Both the position numbers and the translations under genes were made by a program. Below, piece by piece: positions 19,438 to 27,289 of a DNA stretch of 64,000 bases. Under the pieces are notes generated by a model. It was not told the origin of the DNA and did not search any database. It saw only the letters and a list, made by a program, of their open reading frames with translations. Location: assembly GCF_005116655.2 (NCBI RefSeq), contig NZ_CP050698.1, positions 5,660,501 through 5,724,500 on the forward strand, written 5' to 3'. This DNA comes from Desulfosediminicola flagellatus. Its GTDB lineage: Bacteria; Desulfobacterota; Desulfobulbia; Desulfobulbales; Desulfocapsaceae. Within the stretch, counting starts at the first letter, position 1. The number at the start of each line of letters is the position of its first letter.

Positions 19438-19491
19438 AGGACTGAGTAAATTGCATTGAAAATGCAACAAGCTCCTGAAACACTCAGTCCT
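19438..19491. terminator. Nested hairpins between convergent genes
   Basis: AGGACTGAGT pairs perfectly with ACTCAGTCCT, enclosing a second stem TTGCATT-GAA-AATGCAA. The 5' arm is a copy of the dispersed GGACTGAGTAAATTG repeat. It sits between convergent genes and could stop both transcripts. Confidence 0.55.
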
Positions 19492-19521
19492 TTGGCCTGA
19501 GCCCTTATGTACGCTTCCTGC

Positions 19522-20577
19522 CTATGCAGCTGCTGTCTTCAACCACGCAGTGAACCGTTCGGTTACGCGTTTTGAGAGTATGCGGGCAAAGGTCTCCTGG
19601 TCACAGAGAAACAGGCAGTGACGGATTGAGGTATACGGACTGAATGTTTTATCCGGATTCTCAAATAAGAAGTTATCACGGTACTCTTTAACAATCTTCA
19701 AATTGTCCCGCAGGCATCGGTGCAACTCAGCCTTCTGGAAGTCACTCTTGATCCGCAGAATATCCTGGACGAAACCATCCACTTTGTAGTCCTGAAACTC
19801 AAAATCTCTGAAAAAATGTCCGGCGATCCGCAAAAAATTAAAGGCGTTAAGGTTCTTGACCCGGGCCTGCGATTCTGCCGGAGCATCGGGACCATCTCCC
19901 AGCGGCTCCACAGTCTCCTGCTGCATCAGCTCGTCGGTAGCATTTCGTATCTCTTTAAATTCACGATCGGCAAGCTCAAACAGCGCAGAGAGTACGTTGA
20001 TCCGTCGTTTGAGATCATTGGGAATGGATTTTTTGTATTTAATCTTATGGTCCAGCACGCCCCAGGCATCCTGAATCAGCGATCGGATCTGTATCTCGAA
20101 ATGGAACCCGGCATACGGCTGGTATCGTGGCAGGGAACCCATCTCTTCGTTCATTGCCAGATCCATATGCAGCCCCTTATACCCGAAAGAGTCCTCGGTT
20201 TTCTCGATGGAGGAGGTCTTGTCAGTTACATCGAGTATTCTGAAGTGCTTTTGTAACAGCTCTGAGATCAGGGGGATCTGATCTTCATAGAGGCAGACGA
20301 TACGGATGCCTATCAAGTCAGAGATGAAATCTTTAATTTCATAGGGGTGTTCGGCAGCTTCAAGTTGGTTCTGGTATTTTCGGTGGAATTTTTTGATACA
20401 CTCTTCTCTGTCCTTTATCCGGCCTTCAACCCGTGTGACCTCACCGACATCAAAACGTTGGATGAGCGCGTTAATAATTCGTATATAGGTGTTTTTCGCA
20501 TCCAGAATGGGTTTACACTGTGCCTCGTAAAACGTTCTAAAGCGAAGTTTTTCTTGTTCAAAATCCAGTGACGCCAT
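19522..20577 (-). CDS. (p)ppGpp synthetase, RelA/SpoT domain protein
   Basis: A 351-residue protein with a RelA/SpoT synthetase domain at about residues 43-200: RIKDREECIKKF, DLIGIRIVCLYEDQ, a GYKGLHMDL strand and EIQIRSLIQDAWGVLDHKIKYK, the conserved substrate-binding and catalytic segment. There is no HD hydrolase domain and no TGS/ACT regulatory domain. The C-terminal 150 residues are helical and unassigned, longer than in typical small alarmone synthetases. It probably makes (p)ppGpp or a related pyrophosphorylated nucleotide. Toxic relatives occur in toxin-antitoxin and phage-defence loci, but no antitoxin-like partner is adjacent here, so a stress-signalling role is the default. Confidence 0.85.
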   Translation of the reverse strand: MASLDFEQEKLRFRTFYEAQCKPILDAKNTYIRIINALIQRFDVGEVTRVEGRIKDREECIKKFHRKYQNQLEAAEHPYEIKDFISDLIGIRIVCLYEDQIPLISELLQKHFRILDVTDKTSSIEKTEDSFGYKGLHMDLAMNEEMGSLPRYQPYAGFHFEIQIRSLIQDAWGVLDHKIKYKKSIPNDLKRRINVLSALFELADREFKEIRNATDELMQQETVEPLGDGPDAPAESQARVKNLNAFNFLRIAGHFFRDFEFQDYKVDGFVQDILRIKSDFQKAELHRCLRDNLKIVKEYRDNFLFENPDKTFSPYTSIRHCLFLCDQETFARILSKRVTERFTAWLKTAAA

Positions 20578-20857
20578 AATAAAATATTCTTCTTTTTTCC
20601 TGGGTAAGTTGGTTAATTAGCAACCCACTATGTCAAAGCTTGCAGAGATCGTCAAGGTTTTGCCACATATTTGCTATACATTGCGATGAAGCAAACAGGA
20701 AATATAACCCTGTCAGGGTTTCATAATATTGCTCTTCCCGACAGGATTGGGATTCGTGAGGAGTAAGTAGTAAATAGTGAGGGGTGATGAGTTGGGACTG
20801 AGGGTGGGCGCTACAGACGAGATATCCCTTACAAGCCGGAAATACAGTGAAACAGCA

Positions 20858-21112
20858 TCATTCGCCAAACATCTTTTCTGTTCTTTCTGTGGTTATATCG
20901 TGTTTTTTCTGCGAACCAAAATTGGCAGACTGTCCCAATTGTGTGAAAACATAAAATCCAGCGAGTAGAGCCGCAATAGCCGCTGCAATTTTGAAAAACT
21001 CCCAGGGCTTCTTCCATAAAAACAGTACCAAACAAATCAGTATGCCAAGGGCAATAAGCTGATTGTTCAGCATAAAGCTACGAATAACTGCGTATAGGTT
21101 GTCAATGCTCAT
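20858..21112 (-). CDS. Small membrane protein of unknown function
   Basis: An 84-residue protein starting MSIDNLYAVIRSF. Two hydrophobic segments (LIALGILICLVLFLW and IAAAIAALLAGFYVF) flank a KKPWEFFK turn, so it is likely a two-helix hairpin in the inner membrane, with a charged tail. A longer frame begins at 21202, but the added 30 residues are not hydrophobic or family-like, so the internal ATG is preferred. It is not recognised; the composition is convincingly protein-like. Confidence 0.55.
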   Translation of the reverse strand: MSIDNLYAVIRSFMLNNQLIALGILICLVLFLWKKPWEFFKIAAAIAALLAGFYVFTQLGQSANFGSQKKHDITTERTEKMFGE

Positions 21113-21410
21113 CGAATCTCTGTAAGTGGGGGGTATTCGGCATTTCAACATCAGACCTATATGCCTAATGTTCTGTACATTCATAATGTAAGCAGTAATC
21201 AACCTGTTACCCGTATTAACATGTAAACAGGAAGACAGATCATAAAAATCCTGAGATATAGCTTTATTGTCGGATTATCTTCCGACCTTCCCGTCGCCAC
21301 ATTTCCTGTCACGCGAATGGTGTTCTGTGGTAAAATATATGAATACAGGTTGAGGTCCACGACAGCAGGTAGTGCTTAATGCCTGGCATACCCTGAAGAG
21401 GAGACTGCTT

Positions 21411-22730
21411 ATGAAGTATATGACCCGAAAAGACACCATTTTCAAGCTTCTGGATCAGAACGGCCCCTTCGCCACACGAGATAACGTTCCATACAATCGC
21501 GTGTTTTCTCCTTTGAGTCGTGGGCAGGTATTACTCCTTAAACGATCGCATCTCTTTAACAGATACCTTGTTACCAGAAATCAGATTTTCGAATTCCTCA
21601 ACGTACGTTCATTTGCCGAGATCAAAACCCTCGTTGACAATGAAGAGAGCCGAAAGGCTGCCAGCTGCAGATCTTGTGGTCTTCTTTCTAAAATGTTCGG
21701 GATAGCAGGTAGTGAAAACGAATGCCGGATTGCTATAAAAAACTATTCCAGAACTGCTGATGGAGTTATCCGCTATCTTAAACGAACCGTGCTCTCGCCC
21801 TACTCTTCATATCTGGCAATGGATAACAAAGTCGACGCCATTGATGATCCTGTTGAGCTGATGCTTATCCCATTTGATGATCGCTACCACAAAAAGGCCC
21901 GTTTTGAAGCAAAGCGCAAGCTTGTACTCATGCAGCTTGCAGCAGCCATTGAGCAACGTGAACGGCAAACAGATATAGAAAATAAATTCGCTTCATTTCT
22001 CGATTTTCTCAACAATCACGTATGGTGTACAGATGCGAAGATCGGCGAGCAGGAACATGCATTCTTACTCAGCCGGCATTCTCCTGAAGATTTTTCCTGC
22101 TGCGAAGTATCAGTGCACCCGTGGGATAGTACTGCTGATGAGATCAAGCCACTTGAGCACGGTCTGAAGAAAACCCTGATCAAACATCTCTGGTTTTATT
22201 CCAACAACAGGAAGACCCCCATCTATGTCATTGTCAGAAAGAAAGAGCCGGTGGCAAAGGTACTTAAACTGCTGAGAAAGGCGGAAGAAAACCCGGATGT
22301 AGCCGTTGCTGATGAACTCGGTCTTATGGGAGTGCTGAACAGTCTCACTGATGTGAGAAATTTCCAGAAACATCTCATAGCAAGTGCCTTTAAGGCAGGT
22401 TCCTTTCTTATTCAGGAAGATGTGTCTGACACCCTGGAGGGGAATGGTCACTATAACGGTGGTATCGGCAGCTCAAGCAAAACACCTATGCTCAAATTTT
22501 TTGCCCGTATGGAAGGCATGCGGGTCGAATTCATTATCCATACCAACAAAAGCTATATCAACTACATCTATCAGCGTGGTGTCGCCCACCGGGAATACGA
22601 AGTGAACCGCCTGTTTAATACAGGCGTGATCGACATGCTTTTCCCGCAGGATATTTATCGTCTCGATCTCGCCTCAATAAAAAATGAAATTCTCGACAGA
22701 TTCCGTAAGCAAATCGAGACAGAACAGTAA
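21411..22730 (+). CDS. Hypothetical protein, 439 residues
   Basis: Not recognised. GAAGAGGAGA precedes the ATG at 21411, which is better than the in-frame upstream start at 21372. The protein is soluble, with no signal peptide or membrane segment. It has a CRSCGLLSKMFG cysteine pair near residue 85 and many basic and aromatic residues. A segment rich in His/Asp/Trp (NNHVWCTDAKIGEQEHAFLL) might be a fold core. It is followed by a dispersed repeat and stands alone between convergent or divergent genes, so context gives no function. Confidence 0.75.
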   Translation: MKYMTRKDTIFKLLDQNGPFATRDNVPYNRVFSPLSRGQVLLLKRSHLFNRYLVTRNQIFEFLNVRSFAEIKTLVDNEESRKAASCRSCGLLSKMFGIAGSENECRIAIKNYSRTADGVIRYLKRTVLSPYSSYLAMDNKVDAIDDPVELMLIPFDDRYHKKARFEAKRKLVLMQLAAAIEQRERQTDIENKFASFLDFLNNHVWCTDAKIGEQEHAFLLSRHSPEDFSCCEVSVHPWDSTADEIKPLEHGLKKTLIKHLWFYSNNRKTPIYVIVRKKEPVAKVLKLLRKAEENPDVAVADELGLMGVLNSLTDVRNFQKHLIASAFKAGSFLIQEDVSDTLEGNGHYNGGIGSSSKTPMLKFFARMEGMRVEFIIHTNKSYINYIYQRGVAHREYEVNRLFNTGVIDMLFPQDIYRLDLASIKNEILDRFRKQIETEQ

Positions 22731-22755
22731 AACTGAGGACTTAGGTAAAAGACAA

Positions 22756-22786
22756 AAGGACTAAGGTTAAAGGGGTTAGGACTGAG
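22756..22786 (+). repeat. Dispersed 31-bp intergenic repeat, copy 2
   Basis: It matches 13492-13522 with one mismatch. Its right end continues as TAGGACTGAGTAAATTG (22777-22793), which is identical to 19437-19453. Confidence 0.75.
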
Positions 22787-22963
22787 TAAATTGATTTATG
22801 GGTAATAAGTAGCCCTGGGCTAATCGGAAAAATATGCATCAGCCCCGCTGGTAGCGTAGACTCCGATACTAAACATATGACTGCGATTATTTTTTAGAAA
22901 GACCTCTTCTCGAGAGAAAATCGCTAATCCCGGACTACCTCCTGTTTTCCATCCGAAAATGGA

Positions 22964-23452
22964 CTAATCATGTGGTATAAGTTCCTGACCTCTTGAAGCA
23001 AACGAAATCCCCTGTTGTGATCTGCTGCCAATCATCACGGACTCAATAATCGGAGGGTTAACCATCTTATCTGATTTCCAGACAACGATAAAGTTGGCAC
23101 CGGAACCTCCGCTTTTGTCTTTTTCGGGTATGACAAAACGTAATGTTTCCAGCGCCTCAAGCGTCACGGGGTGGTCAACATACGATTTTAGAAATTTACC
23201 CCTTGTTTCATAGTAGTTGACTGATTCAATAGTTATTTGATATTTGGGATCAATATTTCGCAGGCTCAACGTTATGGTCAATTGAAACGGACGTTCTGAA
23301 TCGCCTATATATATATCTGAATATGCAGGAACGTAGAGAATCTGCCCTTGTGATAATCCCCGCTGTGCATCTGCTGCATACAATGAGAAAGGCAGGCATA
23401 GAGCAGCCAAAACAATCAGTGGCAATAGTCCGGAATACAGTTTTCTTTTCAT
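22964..23452 (-). CDS. DUF3124 domain-containing exported protein
   Basis: A 162-residue protein with a clear signal peptide (KRKLYSGLLPLIVLAALCLP, cleavage probably after SLYA). The mature part contains YVPAYSDIYIGDSERPFQLT, ITLSLRNIDP and VNYYETRGKFLKSYV, the beta-rich pattern of DUF3124. A GGGGAG ribosome-binding site precedes the ATG. It probably acts in the periplasm; the family has no established function. It is monocistronic in this window. Confidence 0.85.
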   Translation of the reverse strand: MKRKLYSGLLPLIVLAALCLPFSLYAADAQRGLSQGQILYVPAYSDIYIGDSERPFQLTITLSLRNIDPKYQITIESVNYYETRGKFLKSYVDHPVTLEALETLRFVIPEKDKSGGSGANFIVVWKSDKMVNPPIIESVMIGSRSQQGISFASRGQELIPHD

Positions 23453-23905
23453 GCGGTTCTCCCCAGGTTACGTATTTCACAGAAAATGTATGACATCGTA
23501 TATTTTGGTATTGTCTAAAAAGTATAGCATGTGTTGATAACAACATCTGCTTTTTACTGATCATACCTTATCCATATTATAGCTGAATACCTAAAAATTG
23601 AACGTGTCAGGTCAGGCCATTTCTCTTTAGCGGGATGTCAGACCTGAAAGTAAATATAGTTCGTTTACGGAAACAACTCCAAGCTGCCGGAAGCTAATCA
23701 ACCAACCGCCTCAATGCAGATCAAAACCTCTCGCTAATTGTTAGTAGTACTACAATTATCACTATATATTTATCATAAATTAATTTTGAGATTGCGATGG
23801 ACTCCATTTTATTATACATTTCAGCAACTATTAGTGCTGGATAAACAATCACATCGGTTTCAAAACCTAGCAGACAAGGTTTCTCATTACCCGCAAGAGG
23901 TAGCT
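23453..23905. other. Intergenic region upstream of small wHTH gene
   Basis: About 450 bp, AT-rich. An upstream in-frame extension of the wHTH frame exists to 23738 but lacks a ribosome-binding site. An imperfect inverted repeat with TCAGGTC and GACCTGA arms occurs around 23607-23647. No gene is supported. Confidence 0.45.
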
Positions 23906-24148
23906 ATGTCACTGAACCAGTATACACTTCAGGTCCTCGCCATTCTTTCGGAAAATTTACAGAACCCACAGCCGCAGCTCGTCCCCACCGAGGCGATTGC
24001 CGGACAAATGGGGATAAAGTTGCCGCAACTCCATCAGGTACTGAAAACCATGGATGGCATGGGCATCATTCAGACCGACCCCGATCTGCGATATACCCTT
24101 ATCACCCGCAAGGGGTTGAACTACCTTGGCGAGCTGTCAATAAATTAG
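23906..24148 (+). CDS. Small winged-helix protein
   Basis: An 80-residue protein starting MSLNQYTLQVLAIL with AAGAGG immediately upstream at good spacing. The segment PTEAIAGQMGIKLPQLHQVLKTMDGMGIIQTDPDLRYTLITRKGLNYL has the helix-turn-helix plus beta-wing pattern of MarR/wHTH DNA-binding domains, with no other domain. It ends 29 bp before the GAF-ANTAR gene, so the two are probably one operon and may work together in regulation. The target is unknown. Confidence 0.7.
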   Translation: MSLNQYTLQVLAILSENLQNPQPQLVPTEAIAGQMGIKLPQLHQVLKTMDGMGIIQTDPDLRYTLITRKGLNYLGELSIN

Positions 24149-24177
24149 CACATCCACCTCTTCATTATACAGGCGGT

Positions 24178-24888
24178 ATGAACACATCCACTCAACACAC
24201 CTATGATCATTACGTTAAGGCGCTGATGGATATCAGCCAGGCGATCACTTCTGAACTTTTCCTGGAGGATCTTTTTAAGCTGATAGTCATGGTAACAGCC
24301 AAGGTGACAGGGGTTGAAATATGCTCGCTATGGCTTGTGGATGAAAATGAAAACCCGCCGCTTATTAAGTTAAAAGCCACCCAGTCGTTTGAGCCGGAAT
24401 ATGTAAAAGACAGAGCCCTGCGATTACATGAAGGCGTAGTAGGCTACGTGCTTTCTACCCAGCGCCCCTATGTCATTGATGATGTCAAAAGTCATGACAG
24501 GTTCAAAGAAAAGGAAATGGCCAACAGTCTTGGTCTTGTTTCAATGGTGAGCATCCCGCTGCAGGGCAAGGAAGATAAGGTTATCGGCGTACTCAACTGT
24601 TTCACCAGCCAGCCGTATCACTTCTCTGAAACTGATATTAATATGCTCAGCGCGGTGGCAAGCCAGGCTGCTGTTGCCATTCATAACACTGAACTTATTA
24701 TCAAAACACGAGTCATTGAGCAGGAGTTGCAGACCAGGAAACAGATCGAGCGGGCAAAAGAAATATTGATGGACCGGCAGCAAGTGAGCGGAGAAGATGC
24801 TTATCGCTGGATTCAGAAGAGGAGTATGGATACCCGCAAATCGATGCTGGATATTGCGGAGGCACTTATTCTATCCGAAGAACTCTGA
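24178..24888 (+). CDS. GAF-ANTAR RNA-binding antiterminator
   Basis: A 236-residue protein. A GAF sensory domain spans about residues 15-170 (GVVGYVLSTQRPYVIDDVK, MVSIPLQGKEDKVIGVLNCF, AVASQAAVAIHN). A coiled linker then leads to an ANTAR domain at the C-terminus (RKQIERAKEILMDRQQVSGE, AYRWIQKRSMDTRKSMLDIA). ANTAR domains bind paired hexaloop RNA hairpins and prevent formation of intrinsic terminators, often for nitrogen metabolism genes. A matching hairpin/terminator lies 530 bp downstream before a glutamate-synthase-like gene, its probable target. The GAF domain would sense a small ligand or redox signal. Confidence 0.9.
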   Translation: MNTSTQHTYDHYVKALMDISQAITSELFLEDLFKLIVMVTAKVTGVEICSLWLVDENENPPLIKLKATQSFEPEYVKDRALRLHEGVVGYVLSTQRPYVIDDVKSHDRFKEKEMANSLGLVSMVSIPLQGKEDKVIGVLNCFTSQPYHFSETDINMLSAVASQAAVAIHNTELIIKTRVIEQELQTRKQIERAKEILMDRQQVSGEDAYRWIQKRSMDTRKSMLDIAEALILSEEL

Positions 24889-24929
24889 TATCATCCGTCC
24901 ATGCGGCATCATCTTCGGCAGTGTTTTGG

Positions 24930-24976
24930 TTGGAGACATAGCTTTACTATCGAAGTCTACGCTTATCTGTCTCCAA
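24930..24976. repeat. Hairpin downstream of GAF-ANTAR gene
   Basis: TTGGAGACA and TGTCTCCAA pair perfectly across 29 nt; the arms extend imperfectly through GTTTT/AAAAAC. No T run follows, so a terminator role is uncertain. Confidence 0.4.
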
Positions 24977-24988
24977 ACAAAAACTTTG

Positions 24989-25012
24989 AAGCTGACGCCG
25001 CCTGAACAGATG
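24989..25012 (+). repeat. Dispersed 24-bp repeat, copy 1
   Basis: AAGCTGACGCCGCCTGAACA plus GATG matches 51549-51572 at 22 of 24 positions. Both copies follow the 3' end of a plus-strand gene. Confidence 0.55.
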
Positions 25013-25184
25013 CTATTAACCGGCTTGGGCATACCTTCAGCTTCATTATTTTATTCAATAAAACATTGAGTTTTGCAACTTTTGACAGGGTGCTGCCGAA
25101 AATTCCCTTGACTTTGAAATTTAGTACAGCTAATTATTCACTACATACTTTATCTTAAAATGATCACTGATACTCAACATGGGC

Positions 25185-25288
25185 GGCAGATCGAAATCTG
25201 GCTCATTGAATATATTCAGGGCGTTCATAGCGGGGGAGGCTTTCACTTATCTGTGTAGAGTAATAATGGACGAGTAATTCGATCTGCC
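25185..25288. repeat. Inverted repeat in the 25-kb leader region
   Basis: GGCAGATCGAA (25185-25195) and TTCGATCTGCC (25278-25288) are exact inverted copies 82 nt apart. A related AGCGGGGGAGGC lies between them. It might mark a structured RNA or operator pair upstream of the attenuator. Confidence 0.45.
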
Positions 25289-25414
25289 TCCCGCTATTAT
25301 TGATAAACACATGAATCTTTTGCATTTGACGTTACAGTGAGATAAAGCGCCAAATCAAAAGAGCTAGTTTTAGGATAATACATAATTTTTTCTCGAAACC
25401 TATACAACGGCGTG

Positions 25415-25481
25415 TAGCGTCTTCGTGCTATAGAGACAAAGGTGTCTGTTTCCTCTCTCCTGAGGATGGATGCCTTTTTTT
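25415..25481 (+). promoter_or_regulatory. Probable ANTAR-responsive attenuator: tandem hairpins overlapping an intrinsic terminator
   Basis: A first stem TAGC/GCTA (25415-25430) is followed 3 nt later by AGAC/GTCT (25434-25447) with the hexaloop AAAGGT, which has A at position 1 and G at position 4 as ANTAR targets do. The 5' arm of the terminator (25438-25446, AAAGGTGTC) overlaps that hexaloop hairpin and pairs with GATGCCTTT (25469-25477), with an inner TCCTC/GAGGA stem and a seven-T run. The structures are mutually exclusive. The first hairpin's loop (TCTTCG) does not match the consensus, so the dual-hairpin model is only partly met. Confidence 0.6.
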
Positions 25482-25549
25482 GTGCGCGCTAGACAGTTGC
25501 AAGCGGCCTCCAATCTCAGGAAATTATTACTTTCCAACAGGAGGCTGCA

Positions 25550-27190
25550 ATGCGTTTAGAAAAAATCAATGATGTACTGGGTACCGCCAACAGAGGAAAT
25601 CCGGCTGAATCAGGACTGTGCACCTTATGTCGTGCAGATTGTGCTGGTAAATGCGAAACATGGAAATCCAGTCTTGTCGGGCGAAAATTACTTTATCCCC
25701 GCGATTTCGGCCTTGTAACGGCCGGTGCCAATAAAACTACTCACGTTGGTGTCTCATATAACTCTCTTCGAATTCAGGGCTACGCCTACGGTTCTGCCGG
25801 TCTCGGCGAAGGTCTCACCAATGATGCAGATCATTGCATTTTCCCTAATGTCGACCTGACAACAGAATTCGGCTCCACCATAAAAACCAAATCCCGCCTG
25901 CCTCTCATGACAGGTGCTCTCGGCTCCACATTTATTGCCGCTAAATACTGGGACTCTTTCGCCATAGGCTGCGCGCTTACCGGCATCCCTATCGTTATCG
26001 GTGAGAATGTTGTTGGTGTTGATAAGATGTCGACCATCAATGGCGGTAAAATCAGTGCAGCACCTGAGCTCGACCGACGCATTGACACCTACCTGCGCTA
26101 CTATGACGGCTATGGCGCAATTATAGTACAGCTTAATGTTGAAGATACTCGAAACGGTGTTGCTGAGTATGTTGCCGAAAAATATGGCGACAAGTGTATC
26201 ATCGAACTGAAATGGGGCCAGGGCGCGAAAAATATCGGTGGCGAAATTCAGGTAACCAGTCTCGATTACGCTATTTTCCTTAAAGAGCGCGGTTACGTAG
26301 TAGACCCTAACCCCGCCCTGCCGGAAGTACGTGAAGCATTTGAGAAAGGTGCAATCAAGTCATTTGCACGACACAGCAGGCTCGGCAGCACCCATCTTGA
26401 TACAGTTGAGCTGGTGCGCGAAGACTTTATGAAATCCGTTGATTACCTGAGAAGCCTTGGCTTTGCCCGCATATCACTTAAAACCGGTTGTTACGGTATG
26501 GAAGAGCTGGCAATGGCCATCAAGTTTGCATCGGATGCCAAGCTTGACCTGCTGACCATCGACGGCGCAGGCGGCGGAACCGGTATGAGCCCATGGAATA
26601 TGATGCAGAGCTGGGGTGTCCCTTCTATCAACCTGCATGCTAAAGCCTATGAGTATGCTGCCATGCTTCAGGCAAATGGCACTGACGTTGTTGATCTCTC
26701 ATTTGCCGGTGGTTTCGCTCTGGAAGATTCAATAATTAAAGGACTCGCACTCGGTGCGCCGTTTGTCAAACTCATCTGCATGGGTCGCGGTATTATGATC
26801 CCCGGTTTCCTTGGTGCCAATATTGAAGGCGCGCTGCATCCGGACAGGCGGGAAAGATTAAACGGCAACTGGGAGACACTGCCCAAAACTGTTAGCAGTC
26901 TCGGTAATTCACCACAAGAGATCTTTGCTTCGTATTTTGACGTACAGAAAAAAATGGGCAAAGACGAGATGAAAAACATCCCGTATGGTGCGATTGCTAT
27001 GTGCACAATGGCTGACAAACTCGGCTGCGGAATCCAGCAGTTACTGGCAGGTGCACGCAAATTCAAAGTAGACCAGATTACACGAAATGATATTTTCTCT
27101 GCCAACCGTGAGACAGCGCGCGAGACAGGAATCACCCATATCACCGATGCTAATGATGAGATCGCCAAGTCGATATTGATGGCGCAATGA
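25550..27190 (+). CDS. FMN-binding glutamate synthase family protein (GltB2-like)
   Basis: A 546-residue protein with the FMN-binding TIM barrel of glutamate synthase domain 2. Near the start is a cysteine cluster CTLCRADCAGKCE that may bind an Fe-S cluster. Further on are IIELKWGQGAKNIGGEIQV, LLTIDGAGGGTGMSPWNMM (flavin phosphate loop) and ADKLGCGIQQLLAGARKF. It lacks the glutaminase domain and so needs a separate ammonia or electron partner. AACAGGAGGC precedes the ATG. The attenuator at 25415 controls its leader, linking it to the GAF-ANTAR protein and nitrogen status. Exact reaction unproven. Confidence 0.85.
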   Translation: MRLEKINDVLGTANRGNPAESGLCTLCRADCAGKCETWKSSLVGRKLLYPRDFGLVTAGANKTTHVGVSYNSLRIQGYAYGSAGLGEGLTNDADHCIFPNVDLTTEFGSTIKTKSRLPLMTGALGSTFIAAKYWDSFAIGCALTGIPIVIGENVVGVDKMSTINGGKISAAPELDRRIDTYLRYYDGYGAIIVQLNVEDTRNGVAEYVAEKYGDKCIIELKWGQGAKNIGGEIQVTSLDYAIFLKERGYVVDPNPALPEVREAFEKGAIKSFARHSRLGSTHLDTVELVREDFMKSVDYLRSLGFARISLKTGCYGMEELAMAIKFASDAKLDLLTIDGAGGGTGMSPWNMMQSWGVPSINLHAKAYEYAAMLQANGTDVVDLSFAGGFALEDSIIKGLALGAPFVKLICMGRGIMIPGFLGANIEGALHPDRRERLNGNWETLPKTVSSLGNSPQEIFASYFDVQKKMGKDEMKNIPYGAIAMCTMADKLGCGIQQLLAGARKFKVDQITRNDIFSANRETARETGITHITDANDEIAKSILMAQ

Positions 27191-27250
27191 TTTATGTGAG
27201 AGGTGAAGGGTGAGGCATTAGGTGTGAGGTGTAAACTGCTGAAACCCGGA

Positions 27251-27282
27251 ACGACGAAGCTGGTTTAGGCTGGCTTCGTCGT
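27251..27282. terminator. Hairpin between convergent genes
   Basis: ACGACGAAGC and GCTTCGTCGT pair perfectly around 12 nt, midway between convergent stops. There is no T run, so it is a weak or factor-assisted terminator. Confidence 0.5.
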
Positions 27283-27289
27283 TGTCCCG

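Noticed and set aside
24930..24976. Hairpin after the GAF-ANTAR gene as a terminator
   Set aside because: The stem is good but the loop is 29 nt and no T run follows, so it is listed only as a repeat.
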